From the NCBI GenBank assembly GCA_963773465.1, contig CAVZBF010000001.1, positions 1,364,001 through 1,428,000 of the forward strand: a stretch of 64,000 bases of DNA, written 5' to 3'. The notes beneath the pieces were generated by a model that did not search any database, had not been told where the DNA came from, and saw only the letters and a program-made list of their open reading frames with translations. Each line of letters begins with the position of its first letter. The stretch's first letter is position 1. Positions 9,298 through 20,196 of this stretch are shown here, in pieces. The stretch is from VBAS01 sp963773465 (GTDB lineage Bacteria; Bacteroidota; Bacteroidia; Chitinophagales; Chitinophagaceae). A program made the translations under genes and the position numbers.

Positions 9298-10704
9298 ATG
9301 AAACATAAATTTTTTTTATCAGTGCTGATCGGTTGCATTTCATTTTCATTGAATGCACAAACCGGCGATGCAAATGAGCGTATGAAATGGTGGAGAGAAG
9401 CAAGGTTTGGAATGTTCATTCATTGGGGAGTGTATGCAGTGCCCGCCGGTACATATAAAGGGCAAAAAATAAATCGGATCGGTGAGTGGATCATGAACCG
9501 TGGAAAAATTCCTGTCGCCGAGTACCAGGAATTTGCCAAAGATTTCAATCCTGTAAAATATGATCCCGATGCATGGGTGCGAATGGCAAAAGATGCCGGT
9601 ATGAAATATATCGTCATTACTTCAAAACATCATGATGGTTTTGCATTGTTCGATTCAAAAGCCAGTAAATGGGATATCGTGGATGCAACACCTTACGGAA
9701 AAGATTTGTTGAAACCCTTGGCAGAGGCTTGTCGCAAGCATGGTATTAAATTAGGATTTTATTATTCACAGGCGCAGGACTGGAATAATCCGGGTGGAGC
9801 TGCTGCAAGAAAAGTTGCCAGTGAAGGATGGGCAAATCCGGACTCTGCAAAAATTGATGCTTATACCGAAGCTAATAGCGGGCATTGGGATCCTGCACAA
9901 ACAACAAAAACAATGGCGCAGTACATAGATGATGTTGCGGTGCCGCAGGTAAAAGAAATATTAACCAATTACGGAGATGTGGCGGTGCTATGGTGGGACA
10001 CACCAACGGACATGACTGATGAATTTGCAGAAAAATTGAATGCAGTTTTAAAATTACAACCGAATATTATTACTAATGACAGGTTGAAAAGACCAAACTA
10101 TCCCGGAGATTTTAAAACACCTGAACAAAGAATACCTAACCTTAGTGAACTGGATGGAAAAGATTGGGAAACCTGTATGACGATGAATGAAACATGGGGT
10201 TATAAAAGTTATGCCGATAATTGGAAAAGCCTGAAGACAATTATTCAAAACACAGTTGACATTGCATCAAAAGGTGGTAACTATTTATTGAATGTGGGTC
10301 CGAAAGCAGATGGAACATTTCCACAGGAAAGTATTGACCTATTGAAAGGAATGGGTGAATGGATGAAAGTAAATGGCGAATCAATTTATGGTACAAAGGC
10401 AAGCCCATTTGGATTATTCACCTGGGGCCGTTGTACGAAAAAAGAAAAAGGAGAGAACACGATACTTTACTTTTCAGTATTTGATTGGCCAAAAGATGGT
10501 AAGCTTTCAATCCCGGGACTGAAAAATGAAATTGTGTCGGCAAAATTGCTGGCAAACAGCGGCTCATTAAAAACGGAAATGAAAGATGAAGGAGTTGTTA
10601 TCGCAGTGCCGGAAAAAGCATTGGATGCAAATGCAACTGTTATAAAAGTTGAAGTAGAAGGAAAAGTAGAGGCAGTTTCTGCAAAACCAAAAGACAAAAT
10701 GTAA
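9298..10704 (+). CDS. GH29 alpha-L-fucosidase
   Basis: Intact 468-residue secreted alpha-L-fucosidase with a signal peptide ending LNAQ at about residue 21. GH29 enzymes are retaining fucosidases. Motifs: ARFGMFIHWGVYAVPAG at the start of the barrel, ITSKHHDGFALFDS (His pair that binds fucose), LGFYYSQAQDW, LWWDTPTDMT with the probable nucleophile Asp, and GGNYLLNVGPKADG. A small C-terminal beta domain follows. The family often reads LWFDG at the nucleophile; here it is LWWDT, which fits the variation seen in environmental Bacteroidota. It is the second fucosidase-type gene in the cluster besides GH95, which argues for a fucosylated substrate. No frameshift. Confidence 0.92.
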   Translation: MKHKFFLSVLIGCISFSLNAQTGDANERMKWWREARFGMFIHWGVYAVPAGTYKGQKINRIGEWIMNRGKIPVAEYQEFAKDFNPVKYDPDAWVRMAKDAGMKYIVITSKHHDGFALFDSKASKWDIVDATPYGKDLLKPLAEACRKHGIKLGFYYSQAQDWNNPGGAAARKVASEGWANPDSAKIDAYTEANSGHWDPAQTTKTMAQYIDDVAVPQVKEILTNYGDVAVLWWDTPTDMTDEFAEKLNAVLKLQPNIITNDRLKRPNYPGDFKTPEQRIPNLSELDGKDWETCMTMNETWGYKSYADNWKSLKTIIQNTVDIASKGGNYLLNVGPKADGTFPQESIDLLKGMGEWMKVNGESIYGTKASPFGLFTWGRCTKKEKGENTILYFSVFDWPKDGKLSIPGLKNEIVSAKLLANSGSLKTEMKDEGVVIAVPEKALDANATVIKVEVEGKVEAVSAKPKDKM

Positions 10705-10762
10705 GAATGGAGTCCCTGGGGAAAAAGTAAGTGATCTCTATTTGATATTTTAATGATCAACT

Positions 10763-12389
10763 ATGTTTAGAAAAATAATTTTCTTTTTTTCTTTTCTTTT
10801 TTTATGCACTGCATCTTTTAATTTTTGCATAGCGCAATCATTAGCAAAAAGTCAATGGGCCTGGCTCAATGCAGAGGGAAAATTAACATACAAAACTTTA
10901 GAAAGGGGCGATAAGATCATGGACTTCTCACATGCCGGCTATATGGGCGGCGGAGTAAGCATTCCTTCTGTCCAGGTTAAGATCACATTGAGCCCATCAG
11001 CAGGTGATAATACAGATGCTATTCAAAAAGCAATTGATGAAGTTTCTAAAATGAAAATGGTGAACGGTTTCAGGGGCGCTGTTTTATTGAAACCCGGTTC
11101 TTATGATTGCGAAAGGACATTGAAAATAAATGCGAGTGGTGTTGTATTGAGAGGAAGCGGTTCAGGTGCTGATGGCACAATACTTAATCTTACAGGCAAG
11201 CCGCATAATTGTATTGAGGTAAGAGGAACGGTCATTTCAAAACTGATTGGTGACTCCACAATTATTGCCGATAGTTATGTACCGGCAGGTACTTATTCTT
11301 TTAGCGTTTCAAATGCATCTCTATTTTCTGTTGGAGATACAATTCGTATCACACGCCGGATAACAGATGAATGGATCAAGTTTCATGGGAATGGATCAGT
11401 TGGTTCGCAGTGGTAAAAAACAAACCTGGGTGAGTGGAGATATAACGACTGAACGTGTTATTCGTAAGATTGAAAAAAATAAGATAACGGTTGATGTACC
11501 GCTGAATGATTCATATGATTCAAAATACACAGGGTCATCAGGAGTTTCTGTAAGGAAGATCACTGTCTCGGGAATGTTGACCCAGATCGGCATTGAAGAT
11601 ATTCGTATCAATGCCCCGCCGCAATCAGTAACGATCAGCGAAGGCCATCACCGTGCATTTACCATGAGTGGAGTTACAGATGCCTGGGCAAGAAATATTG
11701 AGATCTTTAATACTGTGAATAGCGTTAGTGTTACAGGCAAACGTATTACTGTAGATAATATCAGTATCATTCATGATGTTCCCACTCTTGGCGCTGCAAA
11801 ACCCGCTGATCTGAATGGAAGCGGTTATCAAATTCTTTTTAACCGCTGCTACATTAAAGGTGATAATCTTTTTTTCTTTGGAACCGGTGCTAAAGTAACA
11901 GGGCCAGTTGTTGTACTGAATTGTATATTCAAAGGCAATGGATGGATACAACCACATCAGCGCTGGGCAACCGGGTTATTGATAGATGGGTGTGAAGTGC
12001 CTGATGGTGGAATTGATTTTATGAATCGCGGTGTAATGGGTTCAGGACATGGCTGGGCAATTGGATGGGCCGTTGCATGGAATTGCAAAGCAAAATCTTT
12101 TTTGAATCAAATGCCACCGGGTTCTGCCAATTGGGTAATTGGCAGTTATGGTGATCAGCAACGTAAAGCAATTCCCGGTTCAAATGATAGTGGGTCCATA
12201 GTATATGATAAGTTGTCTGTGTTGCCCGAAGGAATTTATGACTCGCATAATATGCCGGTAATGCCATCAAGCCTTTACCTGGCACAATTGCAGGAAAGAT
12301 CAGGCAAGCAGGCAGTTTTAAATATCGGGTATAAGGTTACTGATAACAATCTTTATATAAAAAGTGATGGCATCAAAACAATAAGATAG
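10763..12389 (+). pseudogene. Secreted right-handed beta-helix protein (pectate-lyase superfamily), one frameshift
   Basis: About 540 residues with a signal peptide ending FCIAQS. The stretch DNTDAIQKAIDEVSKM followed by GAVLLKPGSYDCERTLKI and GVVLRGSGSGADGT is the usual N-terminal cap of pectate-lyase-superfamily beta-helices, and later rungs continue to the end. A single shift lies in the GGG at 11387-11389, where removing one G restores KFHGMDQLVRSGK. The C-terminal half has the signature PHQRWATGLLIDGC and RGVMGSGHGWAIGWAVAWNC, shared with the paralogue at 23869-25401. The conserved His, Arg and Trp there are candidates for an active site. Placed between GH29 and GH105, it could be the lyase that feeds GH105/GH88; activity is not established. 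Confidence 0.72.
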
Positions 12390-12426
12390 TGGATAGATGA
12401 AATGATTTAAAAAAAATTTTGAGCAT

Positions 12427-12442
12427 CCCGGTAGCTATCGGG
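12427..12442. repeat. Near-palindrome CCCGGTAGCTATCGGG
   Basis: Second copy of the small palindrome seen at 4484-4501, with one substitution. It lies in the 88-bp gap between the beta-helix gene and GH105. Confidence 0.6.
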
Positions 12443-12477
12443 ACCATCGTGTAAAAAAAACTATTAGAAATATACAG

Positions 12478-13623
12478 ATGAAATATCTTTTTATTAAATG
12501 CCTTTCAATTGCAACGTTTGTTTCTATTTCAATTGTTGCAGATGCGCAAACGACAAAAGAAGCTGATGAATTTAAAAACTGGCCAAAAGGTTCTTCTCCA
12601 AATGAAATTGGTAAAAGAGTAGCGGACCGGTTTATAGCAACACCGCATACCAACTTTAATCGCCCGACGCCACCAAGAACGATCACTTATCCTGAAACAT
12701 GCACATGGTATGGCGCATTGGCATTTGCAAAGGTTACCGGTGATAAAAAATTAGCAGAACAGTTGGCACAGCGTTTTGAACCATTATTCGGAAGTCGTGA
12801 TACATTGATACCAAAACCTGATCATGTCGATCTTTCAGTGTTTGGTGCCGTGCCATTGGAATTATATATGCAAACAAAGGATGATCGCTACCTGAAACTG
12901 GGTAAATACATTGCCGATAAACAATGGGGACCACCTGAAGGGCCAAGGGTAAAACCTGAATCACATTATTATTATAATAAAGGAATGACATGGCAAACAA
13001 GAATGTGGATCGATGATATGTTTATGATCACTGCTGTGCAGGCACAGGCATATCGTGCAACAGGTGATACCGTTTATATTAACCGTGCAGCAAGAGAAAT
13101 GGTTTTATACCTTGATACATTGCAAAAAGCAAATGGCCTTTTTTATCATGCACCTGATGTTCCTTTCTTCTGGGGTCGCGGTGATGGATGGATGGCGGTT
13201 GGCATGAGTGAGTTGCTTCGTTCACTACCAAAAACAAATCCCAATTACGATCGCATTATGAAAGGATATAAGCTGATGATGGCTTCGTTATTAAAACACC
13301 AGGGTGAAGATGGAATGTGGCATCAATTGATCGATGATCCGGCATCATGGGCGGAAACTTCATGTACAGGTATGTTCACATTTGCATTTATTACCGGCGT
13401 AAAAAATGGATGGCTTGATAAAAAAAATTATGCACCTGCTGCACGTAAAGCATGGTTAAAGCTGATCACTTATATCAATGAAAATGCTGATATCACAGAG
13501 GTATGTGAAGGAACAAACAAAAAGAATGAACGCCAGTATTATTTGGATCGTAAGAGAAATGTCGGTGATCTGCACGGACAGGCGCCGGTGTTGTGGTGTG
13601 CAACAGCATTGCTGAGAAAATAA
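12478..13623 (+). CDS. GH105 unsaturated rhamnogalacturonyl/glucuronyl hydrolase
   Basis: Intact 381-residue secreted (alpha/alpha)6-barrel enzyme; signal peptide ends VADAQT. GH105 hydrolyses the unsaturated uronic acid from lyase products, classically of rhamnogalacturonan. Motifs: YPETCTWYGALAFAKVTGD, then MTWQTRMWIDDMFMI, whose Asp pair includes the catalytic Asp of YteR-type enzymes, FFWGRGDGWMAVGMSELL, and SWAETSCTGMFTFAF. The last residues (LHGQAPVLWCATALLR) match the usual family end. It starts 88 bp after the beta-helix gene and is followed by the DUF1080 gene after 29 bp, so one operon is likely. With GH88 and GH28 it makes a uronate-containing, pectin-like substrate likely. Confidence 0.92.
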   Translation: MKYLFIKCLSIATFVSISIVADAQTTKEADEFKNWPKGSSPNEIGKRVADRFIATPHTNFNRPTPPRTITYPETCTWYGALAFAKVTGDKKLAEQLAQRFEPLFGSRDTLIPKPDHVDLSVFGAVPLELYMQTKDDRYLKLGKYIADKQWGPPEGPRVKPESHYYYNKGMTWQTRMWIDDMFMITAVQAQAYRATGDTVYINRAAREMVLYLDTLQKANGLFYHAPDVPFFWGRGDGWMAVGMSELLRSLPKTNPNYDRIMKGYKLMMASLLKHQGEDGMWHQLIDDPASWAETSCTGMFTFAFITGVKNGWLDKKNYAPAARKAWLKLITYINENADITEVCEGTNKKNERQYYLDRKRNVGDLHGQAPVLWCATALLRK

Positions 13624-13652
13624 TGTTAGATTTAATAGAGTTTTTTTAATCA

Positions 13653-15036
13653 ATGACGATAATGAAATCAAGACACCTGCTATTCATCATTACATTTTTT
13701 GCCACTGTTTATTCGTTTGCACAAACATCGGCCGGAGGCGGATGGCAGGATCTTTTTAACGGGAAAGATCTTAAAGGGTGGAAACGTTTAGGCGGGAAGG
13801 CTGAATACACAGTTGAAAATGGAATAATTATTGGCAGAACGGTGATGAATTCAAGAAATACATTTTTAGTTACTGAAAAAGAATATGGCGATTTTGTATT
13901 GGAGGCAGATGTGTGGGTGGAAGATGAAGAAGGAAATGCCGGTATTCAAACAAGAAGTCATTTTAATGCCGAAGCATTTAATGGAGAAGGACGGGTATAT
14001 GGCAGGCAATGTGAAGTTGATCCTTCAATCCGCAGGTGGACGGGTGGTATTTATGATGAAGGCAGAAGGGATTGGCTTTATCCCATGCAATTAAATCCTG
14101 CCGCACAAAATGTATATAAGAAAGGAGAGTACAATCATTTTAGAGTTGAATGTATCGGCAATGAAATGAAAACATGGGTAAATGGAGTTGCAGCAGCTTA
14201 TGTTGTGGATACGCTGGATGCAAAAGGATTTATCGGTTTGCAGGTGCATGCAATAAATTCTGCAGACCATGCTGGAAAAAAAGTAGGTTTTAAAAATGTT
14301 CGTATTAAAACAACGGGTTTGGTACCGACGCCATTTCCTCCAAATGTGTATGTTGCCAATTTTGTTCCCAATAGTTTAACCGCATATGAAAAAAAAGATG
14401 GATGGCGATTATTGTTTGATGGAAAAACCAACATAGGATGGAAAAGTGCAAAAGGAAATAATTTCCCGGAACAAGGCTGGAAGATCGAAAATGGATCACT
14501 GAATGTGATGGCTTCTGCAGGTGCAGGAATCTGCAAATGGCGGTGATATTATTACCAATGAACAGTTTGCTGCATTTGATCTGTCTTTTGAATTTAAATT
14601 GACTCCTGGTGCAAACAGCGGTGTAAAATATTTTGTAACGCTTGCAGAAGCAAGCAGCGGCTCAGCAATTGGATTAGAATACCAGGTACTGGATGATACA
14701 TTACATCCCGATGCAAAGATGGGCCGTAATGGAAACAGGACACTGGCTTCTTTATATGACCTGATCAAAGCAGAAAAACAAAAAAGATTTTTGCGTGCAA
14801 TCGGTCAATGGAATTTCGGAAGGATCATCGTTTACCCGAATGATAAAGTAGAACATTATTTAAATGGAGTAAAAGTGTTGGAATATATAAGAGGTTCGAA
14901 AGAGTATAAAGATCTTGTTGCGATCAGCAAATATGTAGTCTGGAAAAATTTTGGAGAAGCACCAAAAGGTCATATTCTTTTGCAGGATCATGGCAATGCG
15001 GTTTCGTACAGGAGTATTAAGATAAAAAAGCTATAA
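13653..15036 (+). pseudogene. Tandem DUF1080 protein (3-keto-glycoside hydrolase/lyase family, PF06439), one frameshift
   Basis: Secreted protein of about 460 residues with two DUF1080 jelly-roll domains. Domain one starts GWQDLFNGKDLKGWK, with DFVLEADVWV, GNAGIQTRSHF and GRVYGRQCEVDPS. Domain two starts GWRLLFDGKTNIGWK, with FDLSFEFKLTPGANSGV and the same layout. DUF1080 members act on 3-keto sugars and 3-keto-glycosides. The frame changes near 14520-14535, between NVMASAGA and ESANGGDIITNEQ. A start at 13653 or 13662 is possible; the signal peptide ends SFAQTS in both. The next gene is an exported Gfo/Idh/MocA oxidoreductase, the partner type that creates 3-keto sugars, so an oxidative glycan-cleavage route is a reasonable inference. 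Confidence 0.82.
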
Positions 15037-15077
15037 CCCCCTGTCCTCCGCCTGCGCCGGAGAGACTTAGGTTGAAG

Positions 15078-15296
15078 GCTCTTTGATTAATAGCCCCGGG
15101 TTTTAACCCTGGGATCAAATGCAGGTTTTTCAAACAGAACCCCGTAGGGGTTCAAAATTTTTTCGAAGTATGAAATGGATGAAAAGTATAATGAACAGTT
15201 GAAATTTGCCCGATAGAATTACAGAACGTTGAAGAGTGCGAATCTTCCACTGGAAGATTCGAAGGCAACGGAAGATGATAGTAGCAATGCAGACGA
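15078..15296. repeat. Intergenic block of three inverted repeats between DUF1080 and oxidoreductase genes
   Basis: The 293-bp gap holds CCCGGGTT-TT-AACCCTGGG near 15095-15115 (one mismatch), AACCCC-GTA-GGGGTT at 15138-15152 (perfect), and GAATCTTCC-ACT-GGAAGATTC near 15240-15260 (perfect). The last is embedded in a variant of the 7707-7758 repeat and ends in GATGATAGTAGCAATGCAG, a string also found at 47765-47784. No gene is seen here. Confidence 0.65.
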
Positions 15297-15329
15297 CTTA
15301 ATAATTTTTTTACCATAAAATAAAAAACT

Positions 15330-16687
15330 ATGTCACAGTCACGCAGAGATTTTATTAAAAAAACCGCAGTAACAGGTGCCGGTTTTTATTTTGGCGCCAA
15401 TGCTTTTAGTGCTAAAAGCTATGGAAATATTATCGGTGCCAATGATCGTGTAAGAGTTGGTGTAGTTGGTTTTTCGGACCGCCACAGGAGCTCGCATATC
15501 CCTTGTTTTATGAATCATTACAAGGAATTGAATTTTGATCTTGTTGCTGTTTCGGATATCTGGAAAAAAAGAAGAGAAGAAGGGGCTGCGACATGGAAAG
15601 AAAAAATGGGACATGATATAGTTGCCTGCCGGAATAATGAAGAGATGTATGATAAAAAATTAGTGGATGCTGTGTTTATCAGCACTGCAGATTTTCAACA
15701 TGCATTGCATGCCATTGAAGCGGTAAAAGCGGGTTGTGATGCCTATGTTGAAAAACCATTTGCAGAAACAATGGAAGATAACCGTGCTGCATTAAAAGCA
15801 ATTAAAGCAACAGACAGAATTATACAGATAGGATCGCAAAGAAGAAGCGGATCAAACTATCATGCAGCGAATGATTTTATACGGTCAGGAAAATTTGGCC
15901 CGATCACAATGGTTGAATTGACATGGAATGTAAATCAGCCGGGCCGCTGGCGCAGGCCTGCATTGCTTGGCCAGTTAAAAGAAGAAGATACAGATTGGAA
16001 AAGATTTTTAATGAACAGGCCTAAAGACATTTTGATGCAAGAAAATATTTGGAGTTCCGTTTGTTCTGGCCTTATTCATCAGGTTTGCCGGGTCAATGGA
16101 TGAGTCACCAGATAGATACCGTGCATTGGTTTAGCGGATTAAATCATCCACGATCAGTGTAGTTGCCAATGGAGGTATTTATATGTGGAAAGATGGAAGA
16201 AAGAATTGGGATACGATCACTGCTGTTTTTGATTATGGTCCGGCGAATGATCCTTCATCAGGTTTCCAGGTAACTTTCGGTTCACGCATGCATAATGGAG
16301 AAGAAAAACCAGCAGAAATTTATTATTCAAATGGTGGTGAATTAAATCTCGATACCAATAAAGTTTCTCCAAAAGGTGGCTTACAAAAAAGACATGCCGA
16401 TGATATGAAGATGCAACCGAATTTATTACCCGAGCAAAGTTTGTCTGCAGCGGAGCAGGTTGTTAGTGCTGCAAATACAGGTGGCGATAAGCTTACCTCG
16501 AGCGCATGTTCGCAACTGGATGGAATGTGTCCGCAGCCGCAAGCAACCCAATGCACCGGTTGAAGCAGGTTATAGTCATTCTATTGCAACCATCATGACA
16601 AATGCGGCAGCACGTACCGGTACCAAAGTAACATTTGATGAAAAGACACAGGAAGTAATGGACAATGGAAGACCTTTTCAGTATTAA
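15330..16687 (+). pseudogene. Tat-exported Gfo/Idh/MocA-family oxidoreductase, three frameshifts
   Basis: About 450 residues. The N-terminus SRRDFIKKTAVTGAGFY is a twin-arginine-type signal, so the folded, cofactor-loaded enzyme is probably exported. RVGVVGFSDR is the Rossmann loop binding NAD(P), and VEKPF is the family's EKP motif whose Lys takes part in catalysis. The C-terminal part (WMSHQIDTVHWFSGLNHP, FQVTFGSRMHNG, HVRNWMECVRSRKQPNAP) is the standard alpha/beta domain. Frames change near 16035, 16158 and 16497. The family oxidises sugar hydroxyls, often at C3. Its place directly behind the DUF1080 gene supports a joint role on glycosides in the periplasm. An exact substrate cannot be read from the sequence. 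Confidence 0.87.
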
Positions 16688-17013
16688 TTCTGAAATAAGC
16701 TATTTATCGGTTCAGGTATTTTGTTTGTTAAGCATGAATACTATAGTTGTTCATTCAGGATCTGCCTGCAAAAGATGAAATGAACAAGTTCACCAGGGAT
16801 TTTGTCCAACGGATTTCATAGGAGAGGAAATAAAATAGCTGGCAAGTTGTTTTCAATAATCAATGTGTAAAATTTACATTACTACTCACTGCTAAAATCG
16901 CTGAATTCTTTGCTAATTACCTGAGAAAATTCTGCATCAAATATTATTTACTTGTGTAGAAATTTATTTTGGGTTTCTTTCTGCACATCCCCTTCATAAA
17001 ATAAAATACTGTT
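16688..17013 (+). other. Gap before the SusC gene; no gene seen
   Basis: 326 AT-rich bases with no coding potential and no strong hairpin. The promoter of the SusC/SusD operon should lie here, but I found no convincing TTTG / TAnnTTTG pair of the Bacteroidota sigma factor. Confidence 0.5.
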
Positions 17014-20000
17014 ATGAAATTATTTACTCTGCCCGCAATGCGGAGGCCAAAGTATTGTCACATCTGTGATGCAAAAAGCAAATGGCATTTTTTGTTTTTG
17101 CTCTTTTTATTGACTTTGTTTGTAAATAATATCCGCGCTCAATCAGTGATAACGGTAAAAGGAATGGTTACTCATCAAAATGGCGAACCGATTAACGGAG
17201 CATCAGTAGTTGTAAAAGGAACTGGGAAAGGTACTACCACACAAGCCGATGGATCGTTTCAGATCGAAGCTGCTTCCAATAGCACGCTTGTAATAACTCA
17301 TACCGGTTTTGTCGGCCAGGAAATAAAAATGACCGGTACCAATCAATCAGTCCTTGCCATTCGCCTGATAGAAACCAAAAACTCATTGGATGAAGTAGTA
17401 GTAGTGGGTTATGGTACAAGAAAAAAATCTGATGTAACCGGGGCGATTGTGTCAGTCAGTGAACAGGCAATTAAAGATATTCCTGCCGCAAACCTTACAC
17501 AGGCATTACAGGGACAGGCAGCGGGTATAGACATTCAAAAAAATGGTGGCAATCATAAACCCGGCGCAACGCCTACAATCTTGATCAGGGGTTCAAGATC
17601 GATAAGCGCCACCAATGAGCCATTGTTTGTAGTAGATGGAATTCCGTTTAATGGCAGTATCAATGACCTTAACCAGGATGATGTTTCTTCAGTAGAAATA
17701 TTGAAAGATGCATCTGCAACTGCTATCTATGGTTCAAGAGGCGCCAATGGCGTGATACTTATTACAACTAAACGTGGAAGATCAGGGAAGCCGACTGTAA
17801 CATTTAATACGTACACTGGCTTTGTAAAGATCCAGGATCAATTTCCTGTTATGAATACACAGGAATTTTCTGAATTTAAGAAATGGGCATTATATAATGG
17901 GAGATATACAGGGAACAACCGTACTTATTCGGGTCCGAATGATTCCGCATTGATACTGCAAAATTTCAGTCCGGAAGAATTGGAGAGTATGAGAACAGGA
18001 CGTACTACAGATTGGCAAAAATTAATTTACAAAAATGGGATAATAACTAATCACCAGATAGGATATAGCGGTGGTACTGATGTTACCCAGTATGCCTTAT
18101 CTGCAGGATACTTTAAAGAGACCGGGATTTATTATCGGACAAGGCTTTGAACGTTTTTCATTGAAGGCAAGCGTTGATCAGCAATTTGGAAAAAGAGTGA
18201 AAGTGGGAATCTCAACACTTAATACATACACCGTTACTGAAGGTGAAGGCGCCAACCCACTCGGACAGGCATTAAGAGCAAGTCCATTGGTATCTCCATA
18301 TAATGCTGACGGTACAATACTAAATGATTTTGTTCCGGGCAGCGCCAGCCAGGTGTGGAACCCACTTGCCAATTTTGCAGAGGGTGCTGTTGTGCAAAAA
18401 AGAAAACGGTTCGGAACTTTTACCACGCTTTTTGCTGATGTAAATATTATTAAAGGATTAAAATACCGGTTCAATGCCGGTGTGGAATTGCGAAGCGACA
18501 TCTACGGAGAATTTTATGCAAGCAAAACGACAAACAATCTCGGTGGCTTATCTACTGCACAAAACAGGACTAATTTCAGAACGAATTATACCCTTGAAAA
18601 TATTCTTACTTACGACAAAACATTTGCTGAAAGACATAAAATTAATTTCACCGGCTTGTTCAGTGTGCAGGAACAATCGACGCAGGGAAATGAGTTTCGC
18701 AATAACACAATCGCTGCCGATGATCTTCAATATTATAATCCAACTTATGGTGCCAATTTAGTAGGAGAGGGCAATGAAGAAAAATGGGACATCATTTCTT
18801 ATATGGGGAGACTTAATTATAGTTTTGATGACAGGTATCTTTTGACATTAACGATGCGTACTGATGCATCATCAAGATTGGCTCCCGGTAACCAGGATAA
18901 TCTCTTTCCTTCTGCAGCAGTGGCCTGGAATATACACCGGGAAACTTTTTTCCGTAATCTAAAGGCATTCACTAACCTGAGACTAAGAGCTAGTTATGGA
19001 AGGGTAGGCAATACAGCGATCAGCGCTTATCAAACATTGGGAGCATTATCTGCTATTGTTTATAACTATGGTGATGCTACAACAACAGGTGTGTTTCTTA
19101 CCAATGTTCCAAACCCTGATCTTACCTGGGAATACACTTCTACTTTTAACATGGGAATTGATTTTGGAATATTAAAAAACCGTATTACCGGAAGTATAGA
19201 GGCTTATAAACAATCAACAGATAATTTATTATTACCACAAACGCTGCCGGCTACTTCAGGCATACCCAATGCCATTGTAACGAATGTTGGAAAAACAGAG
19301 AATAAGGGAATTGAGTTACATATCAGCTCAGTAAATTTCCAGGGAAGAACAAGAAATAGTTTTAGCTGGACAACTGATCTGAACTTTTTTATCAATCGCG
19401 GAAAAATTACACAGCTGGCCGGTGGAGTTTTGTCTGATCCGGCAAACAGCAGGTTTGTTGGTGAGCCGATCGGTGTGTTTTATGATTTTAAAAAAATTGG
19501 TATATGGCAGGCTACAGCCGCTGATACTGCGCTTGCAATATTGCAGGGCCAGACAGTGAACGGAGTCGGTTCTGTAATTGGAAATATTAAGCGAGCTGAT
19601 CTTAGTGGCGCCAATGGAAAACCCGACAATAAATTAGATGCTACGTATGACAGGATGATCCTGGGTTCTTCACAACCGAAATGGGAAGGCGGGATGACAA
19701 ACCGTTTTTCTTACAAAGGATTTGATCTGACCGTCGTTGCTTTTGCAAGATGGGGACATATGATCAGGAGCGGTCTGCATGGCGGTGGATTTGCAAACAC
19801 ATTCCAGGGAACATATAATAATATCAAAACACGTTACTGGACACCTACTAATGGTGAAAATGAATATCCTAAACCAAATGCGAATAATACAAACACGCCT
19901 AACAATTCTTTACTCGGATTTTTTGATGGTTCTTTTGTAAAGATCAGGACCATGAGCCTTGGATATAATTTACCGGCTTCATTTTTAAAAAGACTAGGTA

Positions 20001-20185
20001 TAAGATCTGCAAGAGTATACACAACAGTTGAAGATCCTTTTATCCTGTTCTCGCCATTTGTAAATAAATATGGTGGGATTGATCCTGAAGCATCGGGAGG
20101 TCCTTCAAACCCTGCTAATGCTACTTTAAATCTGGATACACCGTCTAACTGGTCAATGATCTTTGGTATTAATATATCATTCTAA
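17014..20185 (+). pseudogene. SusC/RagA TonB-linked outer-membrane receptor, one frameshift
   Basis: About 1055 residues. An extended N-terminus carries the signal segment FLFLLFLLTLFVNNIRAQS. A carboxypeptidase-regulatory-like domain follows (VKGMVTHQNGEPINGASVVV), then the plug beginning DEVVVVGYGTRKKSDVTGAI with LFVVDGIPFNG and IYGSRGANGVILITTKRG, and a 22-strand barrel ending SNWSMIFGINISF. The only shift is in ACCGGGATTTATT (about 18120-18127), where removing one G joins KETG to FIIGQGFERFS. SusC proteins import oligosaccharides with TonB energy, capped by SusD. The SusD gene starts 12 bases later, so they form one operon. This is the main importer pair of the region. Confidence 0.93.
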
Positions 20186-20196
20186 AAAATATAAAT

